Shown here piece after piece: positions 22,701 through 30,602 of a DNA stretch of 30,608 nucleotides. The notes under the pieces are model-generated. The model made no database searches, was not told where the DNA came from, and was given only the letters and a program-made list of their open reading frames with translations. The translations under genes and the position numbers were made by a program. Origin of the DNA: Rodentolepis nana (taxonomy: Eukaryota > Platyhelminthes > Cestoda > Cyclophyllidea > Hymenolepididae); the NCBI GenBank assembly GCA_900617975.1, contig UZAE01000206.1, positions 1 through 30,608 of the forward strand. Reading direction: 5' to 3'. The stretch's first letter is position 1, and every line of letters starts with the position of its first letter.

Positions 22701-25017
22701 TTCCTATCTGATTGGATTGATGAACTTTCTCAATTTGGTTTTGGTATAATTGTGATTTATCTTGTCAAATATTTTATGCCTTTGAAGTTTTGGTTATTGC
22801 ATGGAATTCCGCCAGTCCACCGTTGATATCATATGCTACGCATAATGTGTACAATAAATCGATCACCAGTCTAAATTTACTCGTCTTTAAATGGGGGAGG
22901 AGTGCTTAGAACTTGCGTCATCGTTTCAAGCATGCATTTTTTGCATTTAGGTTCCAGCCAAATTCTTCATCCCTCCTGAGGTAGTTTTGTGTTATATTTG
23001 TTAGCAAAAAGCATTAAATAGCTTTAAACTATGCTCTTCTCAAATACGCAACACTATTCCTCCGTATGTTGCCTGCAAACCTTTATGCTTTTCGTAGACT
23101 GAATGCTAATGGCAAAGTTGCTAACCAGTAGATACTGCTAATAAAGGATCGACTTCCTTATTTTGTGCTATAATTCCGTTAGGTAAAGGTTATGTAAAAT
23201 ACAATGACTCTCTGGTTGTGCATTTTTGCTAAATTTGTTTGAAATCTAACCAAGTCATGTTTATGCAATAACAGTTTATTGCGATTAGCTTTCCGCCTCG
23301 AACTAAAGGTAGAAACTTTACATTGCAGCTAAAGCTTACTAGATTCCTTGTTTAATCGCTTGTACCCTTAACTTCCCATCACCATTTTTAGTTCCTGAAG
23401 GTGGATTCACCTGGAGATCTATCTCACCTTGCCTCCCCGGCCATCTCAATTCCCCAAAGCCCAACTGGTACCCTTCGAAGTGTTGGACGAGCACGAGCGG
23501 GATCGATAATCCCCACATCTGTTACCGCAATGGCCTCTGAGTCTCTTTCTGAGGTACGAGATCTTTGGTCACGTCGCCGGAAGATTGATGGATCGCTTAA
23601 TCGTGTCCCACCTGAGTTCTTCCAGTGCACTTATAGCATCCTCGAGAGACTGCAGGGTCTCCGTATTGCGGAAAATACTCTTACTACTACTCTAACTAAA
23701 GAGGTGCTGTTTTCTCATGATTGTTTTATGAAAAAATACTTTATGTCTCTTGTTTTTTGTGGCAGTACAATAATTCAACTTAATTGAGCCATGCAACCTC
23801 CCATTTTCATAAGGACCTCGGACTTTCAGGCGTGGATGCTGTTCATCGCACTATTAACTATTTTTTTCTCATAATTTGACATTTGACGAGTTTAGCTGGT
23901 AAAATGTCCTCTTATTGGGGGTAGAAATGGAATTTTCGATTAAATATGCTTGCATTTGATAACGTCAGTCAACTATGAATTGGATTTGTGATTTCTCTTC
24001 TGAAGCCGAATTTTCAGCTTAAATGTTGGGAGGGGGGGACTTATTCAGTATATTTAGTCAAATTGGCTTGTTCTACTCTCGTAAATAACCTTTGAAAACT
24101 CATTCGAAGTATTATGGGCAAGACTACAACTATCTGATCTCGGAATAGTTGAGCGGCTCTTTTCAGAGAAACGAACGTATAAATGAAAATGTTAGAAGGC
24201 ACCTATCTAATTTAATCAAAGGCTAATCTCATCGTGTTTTTCTTGTTAATTATTTAGTCTTGTGCAGATTTACAAATCGTATCAATCAGCTCCCCCTCCA
24301 ATTTTTTTATTGACCTATTTTGCACTACCTTTTAGATGACCAAAGAGGAGTTGAAATTCGCACTTGCGGTCGAGTCCTTTATCAACACTGTTCCAACACC
24401 GGAATATCGTCAGCTGCTCGTTGAAGCTACTACCGTTCTCGGAGCTCTTGTAACTCACGATGAAGATGCTCGCATTCAGCTAAACTGCATTGTCTCTCTT
24501 GATGATCTCGTTGCTAAGGCTAATCGTATTTTCTTGGAGGATCAGGTAAGGCTATTGCCCTCACTCAAAGGTTTTGTAATCCCTTATGAAAAGTTAGTAC
24601 AGTCTTCAGGCTCATAGAAAAAATAAAAAATTGTTTACTCAATTTCAGGCCGCTCACGGTGCAAATGCGACCTTATGTTGCGCAAATCCTCTAGTACGTG
24701 GGGTTAGATCTCGAATCGGCAGTAGCGATGATATTCTTTCTACAACTCCCACGGAGTCTAATCCTTCTGGAATCAATCGGAAAATTAGTGTTGCTAGTGA
24801 CGAAAGCCTCTCGGGTCCTGGTTCAGCAGTAGGGGTGGTGCCACCTCAGCAGAAATGTCGTGGAGCCCATCGTATTTGTCATTACTTCTACGACACCCCT
24901 CCCGCTGGCCGTTTTGGCACTATGGCCTACATGGTTCGTGCTCTTTCTGTCCTCATTGGGGACTCCTTGCCTCTCGGGAACTCGGGAAATATTGCTGTCA
25001 ATTGCTCAGTCGCATAA
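7748..25017 (+). CDS. PHKA: Phosphorylase kinase alpha regulatory subunit, complete, at least 21 exons
   Basis: Core exons: 7748-7816, 7852-8010, 8044-8424, 8465-8715, 8757-8973, 10253-10528, 10967-11144, 11328-11437, 12357-12507, 15045-15117, 16077-16150, 16262-16582, 19531-19614, 20367-21061, 21135-21366, 21586-21597, 21869-21892, 22247-22272, 23392-23703, 24336-24545 and 24649-25017. All phases join, giving 1407 aa (human about 1220-1235). The product holds the glycogen-phosphorylase-activating kinase under Ca2+/PKA control. Residues about 1-420 form the glucoamylase-like domain ([33 protein letters not shown]). Further matches are [19 protein letters not shown]-like [41 protein letters not shown] and [14 protein letters not shown] (S1109) sits where vertebrate alpha has its PKA site, and CSVA ends the protein like the farnesylated vertebrate CaaX box. 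These features favour alpha over beta. A serine-rich stretch in exons 12-14 is longer than in vertebrates. Confidence 0.95.
8974..10252 (+). other. PHKA intron 5
   Basis: GTGTGT donor and TTTTTTGTAG acceptor, 1279 nt, AT-rich. Open frames such as 9851-10114 look like chance. No repeat family member is recognised. Confidence 0.85.
10529..10966 (+). other. PHKA intron 6
   Basis: This 438-nt intron runs from GTTAGC to CATATAG. It contains a (CT)n tract at about 10610-10624 and no other recognisable feature. Confidence 0.85.
11438..12356 (+). other. PHKA intron 8
   Basis: This 919-nt intron runs from GTAAAT to TTAAATAG. Nothing beyond ordinary AT-rich intron sequence is seen. Confidence 0.85.
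13241..14545 (-). mobile_element. Mariner (Tc1/mariner) DNA transposon, 1305 bp, TA-flanked
   Basis: The ends are 26-bp inverted repeats: left 13241-13266 starts TTAGGTTGGCAACTAAGTCA, and right 14520-14545 read on the minus strand starts TTGGGTGGGCAACTAAGTCA. They match at 24 of 26 positions. TA dinucleotides flank both ends (13239-13240 and 14546-14547), the signature target duplication of this superfamily. The size is typical of mariner. The single transposase gene runs antisense to PHKA and is broken (separate entry). Insertion in an intron, opposite to the host gene, should be well tolerated. The subfamily was not assigned. Confidence 0.95.
13315..14363 (-). pseudogene. Mariner transposase, disrupted by a frameshift and a stop
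   Basis: The N-terminal part (from ATG 14363) carries the paired-type helix-turn-helix region ([28 protein letters not shown]). The C-terminal part (frame open from below 14047 to stop 13315) carries the catalytic core: [17 protein letters not shown] and [13 protein letters not shown]. Two lesions separate them. One is a 5-bp tandem duplication, GTGCT twice at 14105-14114 on plus, that shifts the frame. The other is an in-frame TGA at 14049-14047, in the segment before the WIPHQL linker. All three catalytic aspartates remain, but 35 residues separate the second and third instead of 34, because of an extra proline codon (G run at 13598-13602 on plus). The linker residue usually aspartate in YSPDLAPSD is histidine. 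The product would be non-functional. Confidence 0.93.
15118..16076 (+). other. PHKA intron 10, host of repeat copy C
   Basis: GTGAGT donor and TTTTTCTTAG acceptor, 959 nt. The SINE-like repeat occupies 15676-15984, about 90 bases upstream of the acceptor. The rest is AT-rich intron. Confidence 0.85.
15676..15984 (-). repeat. Interspersed SINE-like repeat, copy C (inside PHKA intron 10)
   Basis: This copy of about 309 bp has all family modules once. Read on plus it begins with the tail complement ATTTATATCAAATAGCAGGC. It continues through TTCACAGATGTAAAAGGGAC, GAGTCAGAAGTCAACTGCC and GAGTATACGTTGCCCAGGG, and ends GTCTATTGCACACCCC. It lies antisense to PHKA, and no clear target duplication is left. 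Confidence 0.82.
16214..16230. repeat. (AT)n microsatellite in PHKA intron 11
   Basis: This run of alternating A and T lies about 30 bases before the acceptor of PHKA exon 12. Confidence 0.8.
16583..19530 (+). other. PHKA intron 12, with an internal coding-like block
   Basis: GTATGT donor and TTTCTTGAAG acceptor, 2948 nt. It contains the candidate optional exon 18765-19115. The stretch 16583-18700 is AT-rich. Two open frames there (17460-17672 plus and 17662-17931 minus) have no recognisable product. The acceptor region reads GAAGAAG, a NAGNAG tandem acceptor. Confidence 0.8.
18765..19115 (+). CDS. Candidate alternative PHKA exon, serine-rich
   Basis: A strong pyrimidine tract and TAG acceptor (18763-18764) precede an open frame with exon-like codon use. 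The frame continues that of exon 12 (phase 1). It encodes a hydrophilic, Ser/His/Pro-rich segment containing [17 protein letters not shown] and SSGSSSSAS. The frame stays open to 19321, but composition turns T-rich and intron-like after about 19130. The best-looking GT after the coding block (19116) would join to exon 13 as an immediate stop (T+AA). A weaker donor at 19035 would keep the frame. It may therefore be an optional cassette, a regulated stop-creating exon or an alternative 3' end. It falls near a variable region of vertebrate alpha subunits. No known domain. Confidence 0.5.
19615..20366 (+). other. PHKA intron 13
   Basis: This 752-nt intron runs from GTAAGT to TTTATTTTAG. The minus-strand frame at 19651-19866 is not supported as a gene. 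Confidence 0.85.
21586..22272 (+). CDS. PHKA: PHKA micro-exon cluster (12, 24 and 26 nt)
   Basis: Three tiny exons with full splice signals are chained here. Exon 21586-21597 (12 nt, TTTCGCAG before, GTAAGT after) encodes DDYL with its junction codons. Exon 21869-21892 (24 nt, CTTTTATAG before, GTAAGC after) encodes NQIALSI. Exon 22247-22272 (26 nt, TTTTTAG before, GTAAGT after) encodes ASRRKSSA. Phases are 1-1, 1-1 and 1-0, so the first two can be skipped without changing frame. They code the phosphoregulatory linker of the alpha subunit. A (CA)n tract follows the second micro-exon (21900-21914), and another lies at 22046-22060. Confidence 0.75.
22493..22576 (+). CDS. Candidate optional PHKA exon, 84 nt
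   Basis: This block is unusually GC-rich for the intron and is bounded by GATTAG and GTAATA. It is 28 codons long, open, and phase 0 at both ends. It would therefore insert cleanly between exon 22247-22272 and the next exon, adding a segment containing [18 protein letters not shown]. There is no similarity I can recall to other alpha subunits. A second frame is also open, so coding status is uncertain. Confidence 0.35.
22577..23391 (+). other. PHKA intronic stretch before exon 23392
   Basis: AT-rich intron. Apart from the 30-nt candidate exon at 22951-22980 I see only a pseudo-exon-like 34-nt block (23274-23307) whose length would break the frame. Confidence 0.7.
22951..22980 (+). CDS. Candidate PHKA micro-exon, 30 nt
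   Basis: The acceptor TTTGCATTTAG, ten codons ([10 protein letters not shown]) and the donor GAG/GTAGTT form a phase 0-0 unit. It fits between the flanking PHKA exons without changing the frame. It is plausible as a constitutive or skipped exon, but transcript data are needed. Confidence 0.4.
23704..24335 (+). other. PHKA intron before exon 24336
   Basis: This 632-nt intron runs from GTGCTG to CTACCTTTTAG. No other features are recognised. Confidence 0.85.
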
Positions 25018-25196
25018 GAGATTCCTGACAACCCCTCTACTTCCTCTTCATTTTTTGATCTCCACTGATTCTTTTTTACCTGCTGACTTAGATTACACAT
25101 TTATGAGCCATTGTGTCTCGTGATTTCTTATGCATGATCCCTCTCCTTTTCCTCTTCTTTCATGTCATTTATTGCTCTCCTCTATCACTGACGGAA

Positions 25197-25202
25197 AATA
25201 AA
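25197..25202 (+). other. PHKA polyadenylation signal AATAAA
   Basis: A canonical hexamer lies 180 bases after the PHKA stop, in a CT-rich 3' region. This suggests a short 3'UTR. Confidence 0.65.
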
Positions 25203-26500
25203 TTATCCATGCCTATTGTTTCCACATCCTGTCATTTTTGTTTGATGTCATGTAGTTAGGAAAGATTTTCGAGGAAAATATTACAAGAGACCCTATATGT
25301 ACATGCTATCAACATCCGTCATATTACTTGCGAAGATAGGCAGCGCGTATGTGGCAAGAAGCCACTCCAAGCTATCGACCGAATGTCAGCGAATTATATG
25401 TGGCTTTACGAAAATTCATGATGACTTTGACTTTTCTATGGTAGATATAAGTTGCCTCCACTCAGCATGAGGGTTTATAGCTCACAATGAAAACCTCCAT
25501 TAACTAACCTTATTTCGATAATATCGAAGGTTCATAGAGAGTAAAGTTCAAAATATTACAATATTAGAATCTGACCCACATGCGCTTCTAGTCGTATTTA
25601 CGCACTTGAATACATACATGGGGGTGATAGGTACCACGGTTTAATTGAATAATTGACATTAATTCTACCCCAGTTCGCATTATTTGTCAGCTTATAACCT
25701 TAGTCTGCTGTCAATCGTATCTGCTATAAAGTGACCGCCTGGAAGAAGCTCTAAATCGATAGCTTCTGTTCAGGTTTCTATCCTTTAACTTACTAAGTTC
25801 AAAATTGACTGTTTATTACGATGTAGTCTCTGTTAAACGACTTCTTATCTCAATATGCTAACTCATGATCCCCATTTTCGCTAAGCACTCAAACCAGGAT
25901 GAAATTTCGTGAATTTGCTGAAAAAAATGGAATCAATTTTATTATTGTATTAACATTGTAATGACGATAAGGATCCAAATATGGCACCAGATATTTTAGC
26001 TAAGTTACTTAAATGGAAAACTAAAGTTTTTGCCACATAAAAGAAATTCCGCAAGGCCAACTCAGCATATACATAAAAATGGGTATTTGAATAGGGGAAT
26101 GCCGATTTTTTACTCTAAACACAAATACTACATTATATCGTTTACAAAAAAAATAGGCAAAATTAAGATAAAATTGGTTATAAATATTTGAATAGCAAAT
26201 CACAAACAGCAGCACCAAAGACTAATCATCGATATAAATATTTTTATAATAATTGAATAAATTAGTCTAATGACTTGATCTCTATCTGTAAATAATACTA
26301 AATATACATGAGCACCTCGTAAAAATCATCAATCTGCTAATTATATTTTTTCTTAGATTAAAATAGATATAAAATTTGTCATACTTTTTAATTTATTGTT
26401 GGCACCATAATTTTGCACAATTTGTTTAGATTAACCATTTTGATCCCAGCGCATCTTGGGTCAATCAATTTTACTGTAATTCGGCTGCTGTTAACACGTT
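25203..26500. other. PHKA-PRPS intergenic region
   Basis: This is 1.3 kb of AT-rich spacer between two plus-strand genes. The minus-strand frames (26021-26218 and 26388-26582) are antisense or chance. No RNA gene or repeat is recognised. Confidence 0.55.
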
Positions 26501-26510
26501 CTGCCCTTAG
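26495..26510 (+). promoter_or_regulatory. Candidate trans-splice/splice acceptor upstream of PRPS start
   Basis: ACGTTCTGCCCTTAG ends in AG at 26509-26510, six bases before the ATG at 26517. A leader this short is typical of spliced-leader addition. Confidence 0.4.
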
Positions 26511-26516
26511 TCGATA

Positions 26517-27719
26517 ATGCCGAATATTAAGATCTTCGCTGGCAATTCCAATGGTGATTTGGCCAAAAGGATAACGGATCACATCGGCATTAAGCTTGGC
26601 TTAGTTAATTCGAAGAAATTTAGCAACAAGGAGACTTGGTATTTTAATCTTAAATTTTAATAACTTTGCTAATAGTGTTGAAGTTGATGAATCAGTTCGA
26701 GGTGAAGATGTCTACATTGTGCAAACTTCGAGCGGTGAAGTTAACGACAATTTGATGGAGCTTCTAATTATGATCAACGCTTGCAAAACCGCATCTTCGT
26801 GCCGTGTTACTGCCGTTATACCTTGTTTCCCTTATGCTCGTCAAGATAAAAAGGTACTGTTATAGGATTATTTAGTTTGACTTTATTAGGACAAGTCACG
26901 CGCTCCTATTTCTGCAAAACTTGTTGCCAACATGCTCTCTGTTGCTGGCGCTGATCACATTGTCACCATGGATCTTCACGCTAGCCAAATTCAAGGCTTC
27001 TTTGATATTCCGGTGGATAACCTTTACGCCGAACCCGCTGTGATTAAATGGATTCAAAAGAACATCTCCGATTGGCAAAACTGTGTTGTTGTCAGTCCAG
27101 ATGCCGGTGGTGCCAAAAGGTAGAATATCATTCGTTTCTCTAATTTAGCTTCTTATCTACAGAGTAACCTCTCTTGCCGATCAACTGAATGTTGAGTTCG
27201 CTCTGATTCACAAGGAACGAAAACGTGCCAACGAAGTCGACCGAATGGTTCTTGTTGGTGATGTCAAAGGCAAAGTTGCCATTTTAGTCGACGATATGGC
27301 CGACACTTGTGGTACAATTTGTACTGCCGCTGACCGGTATGTCTATCGCCTTATTCTTGGTCTTACATGTAATTGGGATTTCCTATTTTAGTTTAACGGA
27401 TGCTGGAGCCACCCGCATTTACGCTATCTGTACTCATGGAATTTTCTCTGGTCCAGCCATTGATCGTATTAACAATTCGTGCTTCGAAGCTGTTGTTGTG
27501 ACAAACACCATTGATCAAAAGGAGAACATGAAAAAGTGTCCTAAGTTATATGTAAGTGACGTTTCGCATCAAATGTTTATAACGGTTTGGATATGCGTGA
27601 TTAATGCATGCTTTTTTTCCTTTTAGTGCATCGATATTAGCACAGTACTAGCTGAATCAATCCGAAGAACCCACAATGGGGAATCGGTTTCTTACCTCTT
27701 CAATCATGTACCCCTTTAG
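26517..27719 (+). CDS. PRPS: Ribose-phosphate pyrophosphokinase (PRPP synthetase), complete, six exons
   Basis: Exons: 26517-26638, 26676-26853, 26890-27119, 27163-27336, 27392-27551 and 27627-27719. They total 957 nt and give 318 aa, exactly the length of human PRPS1. The enzyme transfers pyrophosphate from ATP to ribose 5-phosphate, making PRPP for purine, pyrimidine and NAD synthesis in the cytosol. The N-terminus [31 protein letters not shown], the catalytic loop [44 protein letters not shown], the PRPP-binding [10 protein letters not shown] (about residues 219-228) and the C-terminal NGESVSYLF are all intact. No catalytic residue is missing. The five introns are 37, 36, 43, 55 and 75 nt, all GT-AG. 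It is very close to animal PRPS1/2. An ancient duplicate cannot be excluded from this window. Confidence 0.97.
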
Positions 27720-27942
27720 TTGATGTGACACGTTCGATCACCCCCCCTCCATTCTCCCTCCATCTTTCATTATGTAGCCGTTATATGTACAGCCCGACCA
27801 ATAGCTGATTTCCCATAATGCATAGTTATGTAATGTTTATGTCTAACCTCTCATTCGTATGAACGCAAACTCTTTCTAAGGGTTGGGTGATCACCACTTA
27901 CCAAATCTACATCAGTGTTTCTATAACTCTTTGAATACACTC

Positions 27943-27948
27943 AATAAA
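27943..27948 (+). other. PRPS polyadenylation signal AATAAA
   Basis: A canonical hexamer lies 224 bases after the PRPS stop and is followed by a T/GT-rich stretch (27958-27990) suitable as a downstream element. Confidence 0.65.
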
Positions 27949-28700
27949 CTAGTGATACTTTGCACGTTTTGTTTTTGTCGTTGCTTCCTTTTGTACGTTG
28001 ACTGGTTTGTCATTCCATTATAATCTACGATTGCTTCTTTGATACGAGTCCCAGATTGCATTCCGTTTTGTTTCCTATCTGGATCTGTAGTTCTAAATGG
28101 CGTCAAAGTTAGTGCACTCACATATGTTAAGAACCCGTTTAGACTTGAATTTAGATCTTCCTTTGCTAGGTAGAAGTTTAATTTGCTGTTTACTGTTTTT
28201 ACGACAATATATTAAACTCAGTATCAGTTTGGGATGACATCGAAAACTGGAAAAATATTAGTTACATCTTACTATCTCATCAGCTTTGCTATTACCTCTA
28301 AGCAGTGGTGCTAGTAGATCAATGTGTATTTGATTACATTCTTTGCATCGGTTCATCTCAAAACGACTGTTTAGACCCTAGGAAATTTTCTTATCAAGAC
28401 TGACTAAGTGTACTTCTATCTCTCAAGAGTGTGCGTACTTGTCAATAATAATAAGCTAATTAACTTGATAGAAATACCTCAGTTTAGAGTAAATCGCTTT
28501 GTAGATCTACTTTTAACGTTTAGCCTATCTTGGTGTCGATCAAACAATGCCATTTATTGCTGTAGCTGGTGGATTCATTTAAACCTTATAGGAAATAGTT
28601 AAGCTATGACGTCGTACTAATCTGCGAATTTTCTGCTAAGTGTAATCCTAATCTTATCCTAATATTCCATTTCGATTAAACCAACCTTATATTTTATTAA
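27949..28700. other. Spacer downstream of PRPS
   Basis: AT-rich DNA with no recognisable gene. The small plus frame at 28408-28602 and the minus frame at 27921-28121 have no supported product. Confidence 0.5.
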
Positions 28701-28982
28701 TATTTCAAGACTTCAGGAGCCTCAGAATCGTCGCATAAAGTCAAAGAGTCCTCGAATGCTCTATTCAAACGGCTCTGCCACCGAACTCTTCAGGGCCAAC
28801 CTTTGCTTCCCTTTGTTTTACACAACACAGATTTCGAATTCTCACTCCTTCAACAAGGTAGCGATAGTGGAAATCGTCGAACAAACGCAAAGGGCATTTC
28901 TATCTTCTGGGAACCCAGTTCGTCCATTCCTCTTCCTGATTCGATTTTTGACGAGAGAGTACGTTTAACTTCCTTTTCATAA
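28701..28982 (+). CDS. Unidentified coding-like open frame, possible exon
   Basis: This frame is open from 28701 to TAA at 28980-28982 and has no ATG, so it can only be an internal or terminal exon. An acceptor-like TTCAAGACTTCAG ends at 28715, and a donor-like AGA/GTACGT lies at about 28960. The peptide looks protein-like (KRLCHRTLQGQPLLPFVLHN, SIFWEPSSSIPLPDSIFDE) and the composition is richer in C and G than its surroundings. I do not recognise a family. A second frame (ATG at 28756, stop near 28968) is also open but has less natural composition. It could be an exon of a gene continuing to the right, an alternative PRPS-side transcript, or chance. Confidence 0.3.
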   Translation, partial: YFKTSGASESSHKVKESSNALFKRLCHRTLQGQPLLPFVLHNTDFEFSLLQQGSDSGNRRTNAKGISIFWEPSSSIPLPDSIFDERVRLTSFS

Positions 28983-29013
28983 AGAATAACTGGCTTGAAT
29001 GAGAGTACTTTTG

Positions 29014-29028
29014 GGATATTTACTAAAT
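29014..29028 (+). repeat. Target-site duplication, left of repeat copy D
   Basis: GGATATTTACTAAAT here and GGATATTTACAAAAT at 29438-29452 match at 14 of 15 positions and flank copy D exactly. This indicates insertion by target-primed retroposition. Confidence 0.8.
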
Positions 29029-29437
29029 TATTATTATTATATCAAATGGCAAGCGTTTTGATAGTTATCATTAGCCTTTTGGTTGATGTAGGCTTCACAG
29101 AGGGGGTGGAACATCAAAGTGAAAAAAAGTCGAGAGAGGGGGGGGAGGAACAGAAGAGCATTTCAAAGATGTAAAAGAGATAGACACAAAGGTAGAAAAA
29201 GGTGAGGTAAGTACTGTGGAAATGATCGAATATGACATGGAGTCAGGTCATGGTAGTTTGAAGTCAGACGTCAACTGCCGAATAATAGACCTTTTTTGCC
29301 GTATGAATATACGTTGCCCAGGGTGCACCAGTTTTTTGCCGTATGAGTATACGTTGCCCAAGGTGCACCACATTTTTGCCGTATGAATATACGTTGCCCA
29401 GGGTGCACCACGCGGAGGTAGGTCTATCGCACACCCC
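29029..29437 (-). repeat. Interspersed SINE-like repeat, copy D, with internal 40-bp triplication
   Basis: This 409-bp copy runs from a (TTA)n-type tail (plus-strand left end, ATTATTATTATATCAAATGG) to GGTCTATCGCACACCCC. It is about 100 bp longer than copies B and C. The excess is three direct units of 40 bp at 29292-29411, each containing TTTTGCCGTATGAATATACG and GTTGCCCAGGGTGCACCA with few differences. 15-bp target duplications flank it. Confidence 0.85.
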
Positions 29438-29452
29438 GGATATTTACAAAAT
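29438..29452 (+). repeat. Target-site duplication, right of repeat copy D
   Basis: GGATATTTACAAAAT, partner of 29014-29028. Confidence 0.8.
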
Positions 29453-29976
29453 AAGGTTCAGAAACGGACTTCCATCGACTCATGATCAACTACAGAAGTA
29501 ACTATGTTCTGCAGTCATACTTGTATTGAAGAAATATCTCAAATCACATCCATAGCCACTTTAACGTATACACGTAGAATTTGCTATTAATGCCCATTTG
29601 GCTCATTCCGCTCAAAGATAGTCAACTGGAAAACAATCTGCAAGACGTGGGGAATCTTTCCACGGATTTTGTGGGGCTTGATTTACGTAATGATAGCTCT
29701 GGTTTTTTTGCCAATCGTTAATCACGGTATTTGATGTCATGCAGGCCTTGGTAAGGCTTTGCATCACTCAACGTTATAAATTCGAAGTTCTTATTCTTCA
29801 TCATTTTAAATCTTAGAAACCTATTTTTGCTCCTCTGCTCTAGGTTCCACAGGTTTTTGCTATACTGCGGTTGATTCAGACTTGGCAAGTGATCAGACAA
29901 TTACTCAGTTAGTCCTTTACCCTTGTTACTTGGTAATAGACTACTTTACATAATAAGAATCTTCTGAATCGGCGAA
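29453..29976. other. Spacer between repeat copies D and E
   Basis: AT-rich unique-looking DNA. The minus frame at 29718-29900 is not supported as a gene. Confidence 0.5.
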
Positions 29977-29990
29977 GGTTTTGTCTATAT
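29977..29990 (+). repeat. Target-site duplication, left of repeat copy E
   Basis: GGTTTTGTCTATAT here is repeated exactly at 30589-30602 (14 of 14), bracketing copy E. Confidence 0.88.
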
Positions 29991-30588
29991 TTATTTCAAA
30001 TTTCAGGCGTTTTGATAGTTATCATTGGCCCTTTAGCTGACTTCGGGCTTCTCAGAGAGAAGGAGGAACATCAGTGACAAAAAGTCGGGATTGGGGACAG
30101 AATAATGAATCACAGACGTAAAAGAGACAGACAAAGGTAGAGAAAAAGGTGAGATGAGTATTGTGGAAGGGGTGGAATATTACATACAGTGGGGTCATGG
30201 TAGTTTGAAGTCAGAAGTCAAGGCATACAGTGGGGTCATGGTAGTTTGAAGTCAGTGGTCAACTATACAGTGGGGTGATGGTAGTTTGAAGTGAGAAGTC
30301 AACTACCAGTCAATAGACTTTTTTCCGCATAAGTATACGTTGCCCAGGGTGCACCACATGGAGGTTGTAAGTACACGTTGCCCAGGGTGCACCACGTGGA
30401 GGTATGCCGTTTGAGTATACGTTGCCCATTGGTTTATAGACTTGTTTGCCGTATGAGTATACGTTGCCCGTCAATGGGGTGATGGTAGTTTGAAGTGAGA
30501 AGTCAACTGCCTGTTTCTAAACTTCTTTGACGTATGAGTATACGTGGAGCAGGGTGCATCACGTGGAGGTAAGTCTATCGCACACCCC
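29991..30588 (-). repeat. Interspersed SINE-like repeat, copy E, with nested tandem amplifications
   Basis: This 598-bp copy is nearly twice the single-module length. It has three units of about 40 bp at 30183-30304, containing ATACAGTGGGGTCATGGTAG and TTTGAAGTCAGAAGTCAA. A fourth partial unit starts near 30472. The adjacent TATACGTTGCCC module occurs about five times between 30333 and 30545, in shortened and rearranged forms. The ends match the other copies (TTATTTCAAAT tail side; GTCTATCGCACACCCC head side), and 14-bp exact target duplications flank it. Confidence 0.85.
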
Positions 30589-30602
30589 GGTTTTGTCTAT
30601 AT
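30589..30602 (+). repeat. Target-site duplication, right of repeat copy E
   Basis: GGTTTTGTCTATAT, exact partner of 29977-29990. Confidence 0.88.

Noticed and set aside
23274..23307. 34-nt block between CAG and GTAGAA as another PHKA micro-exon
   Set aside because: Its length would break the frame between the phase-0 neighbours, and no partner exon restores it.
29029..30588. Direct repeats in copies D and E as a CRISPR-like array
   Set aside because: The units are contiguous, without unique spacers, within a dispersed eukaryotic repeat. They are tandem amplifications.
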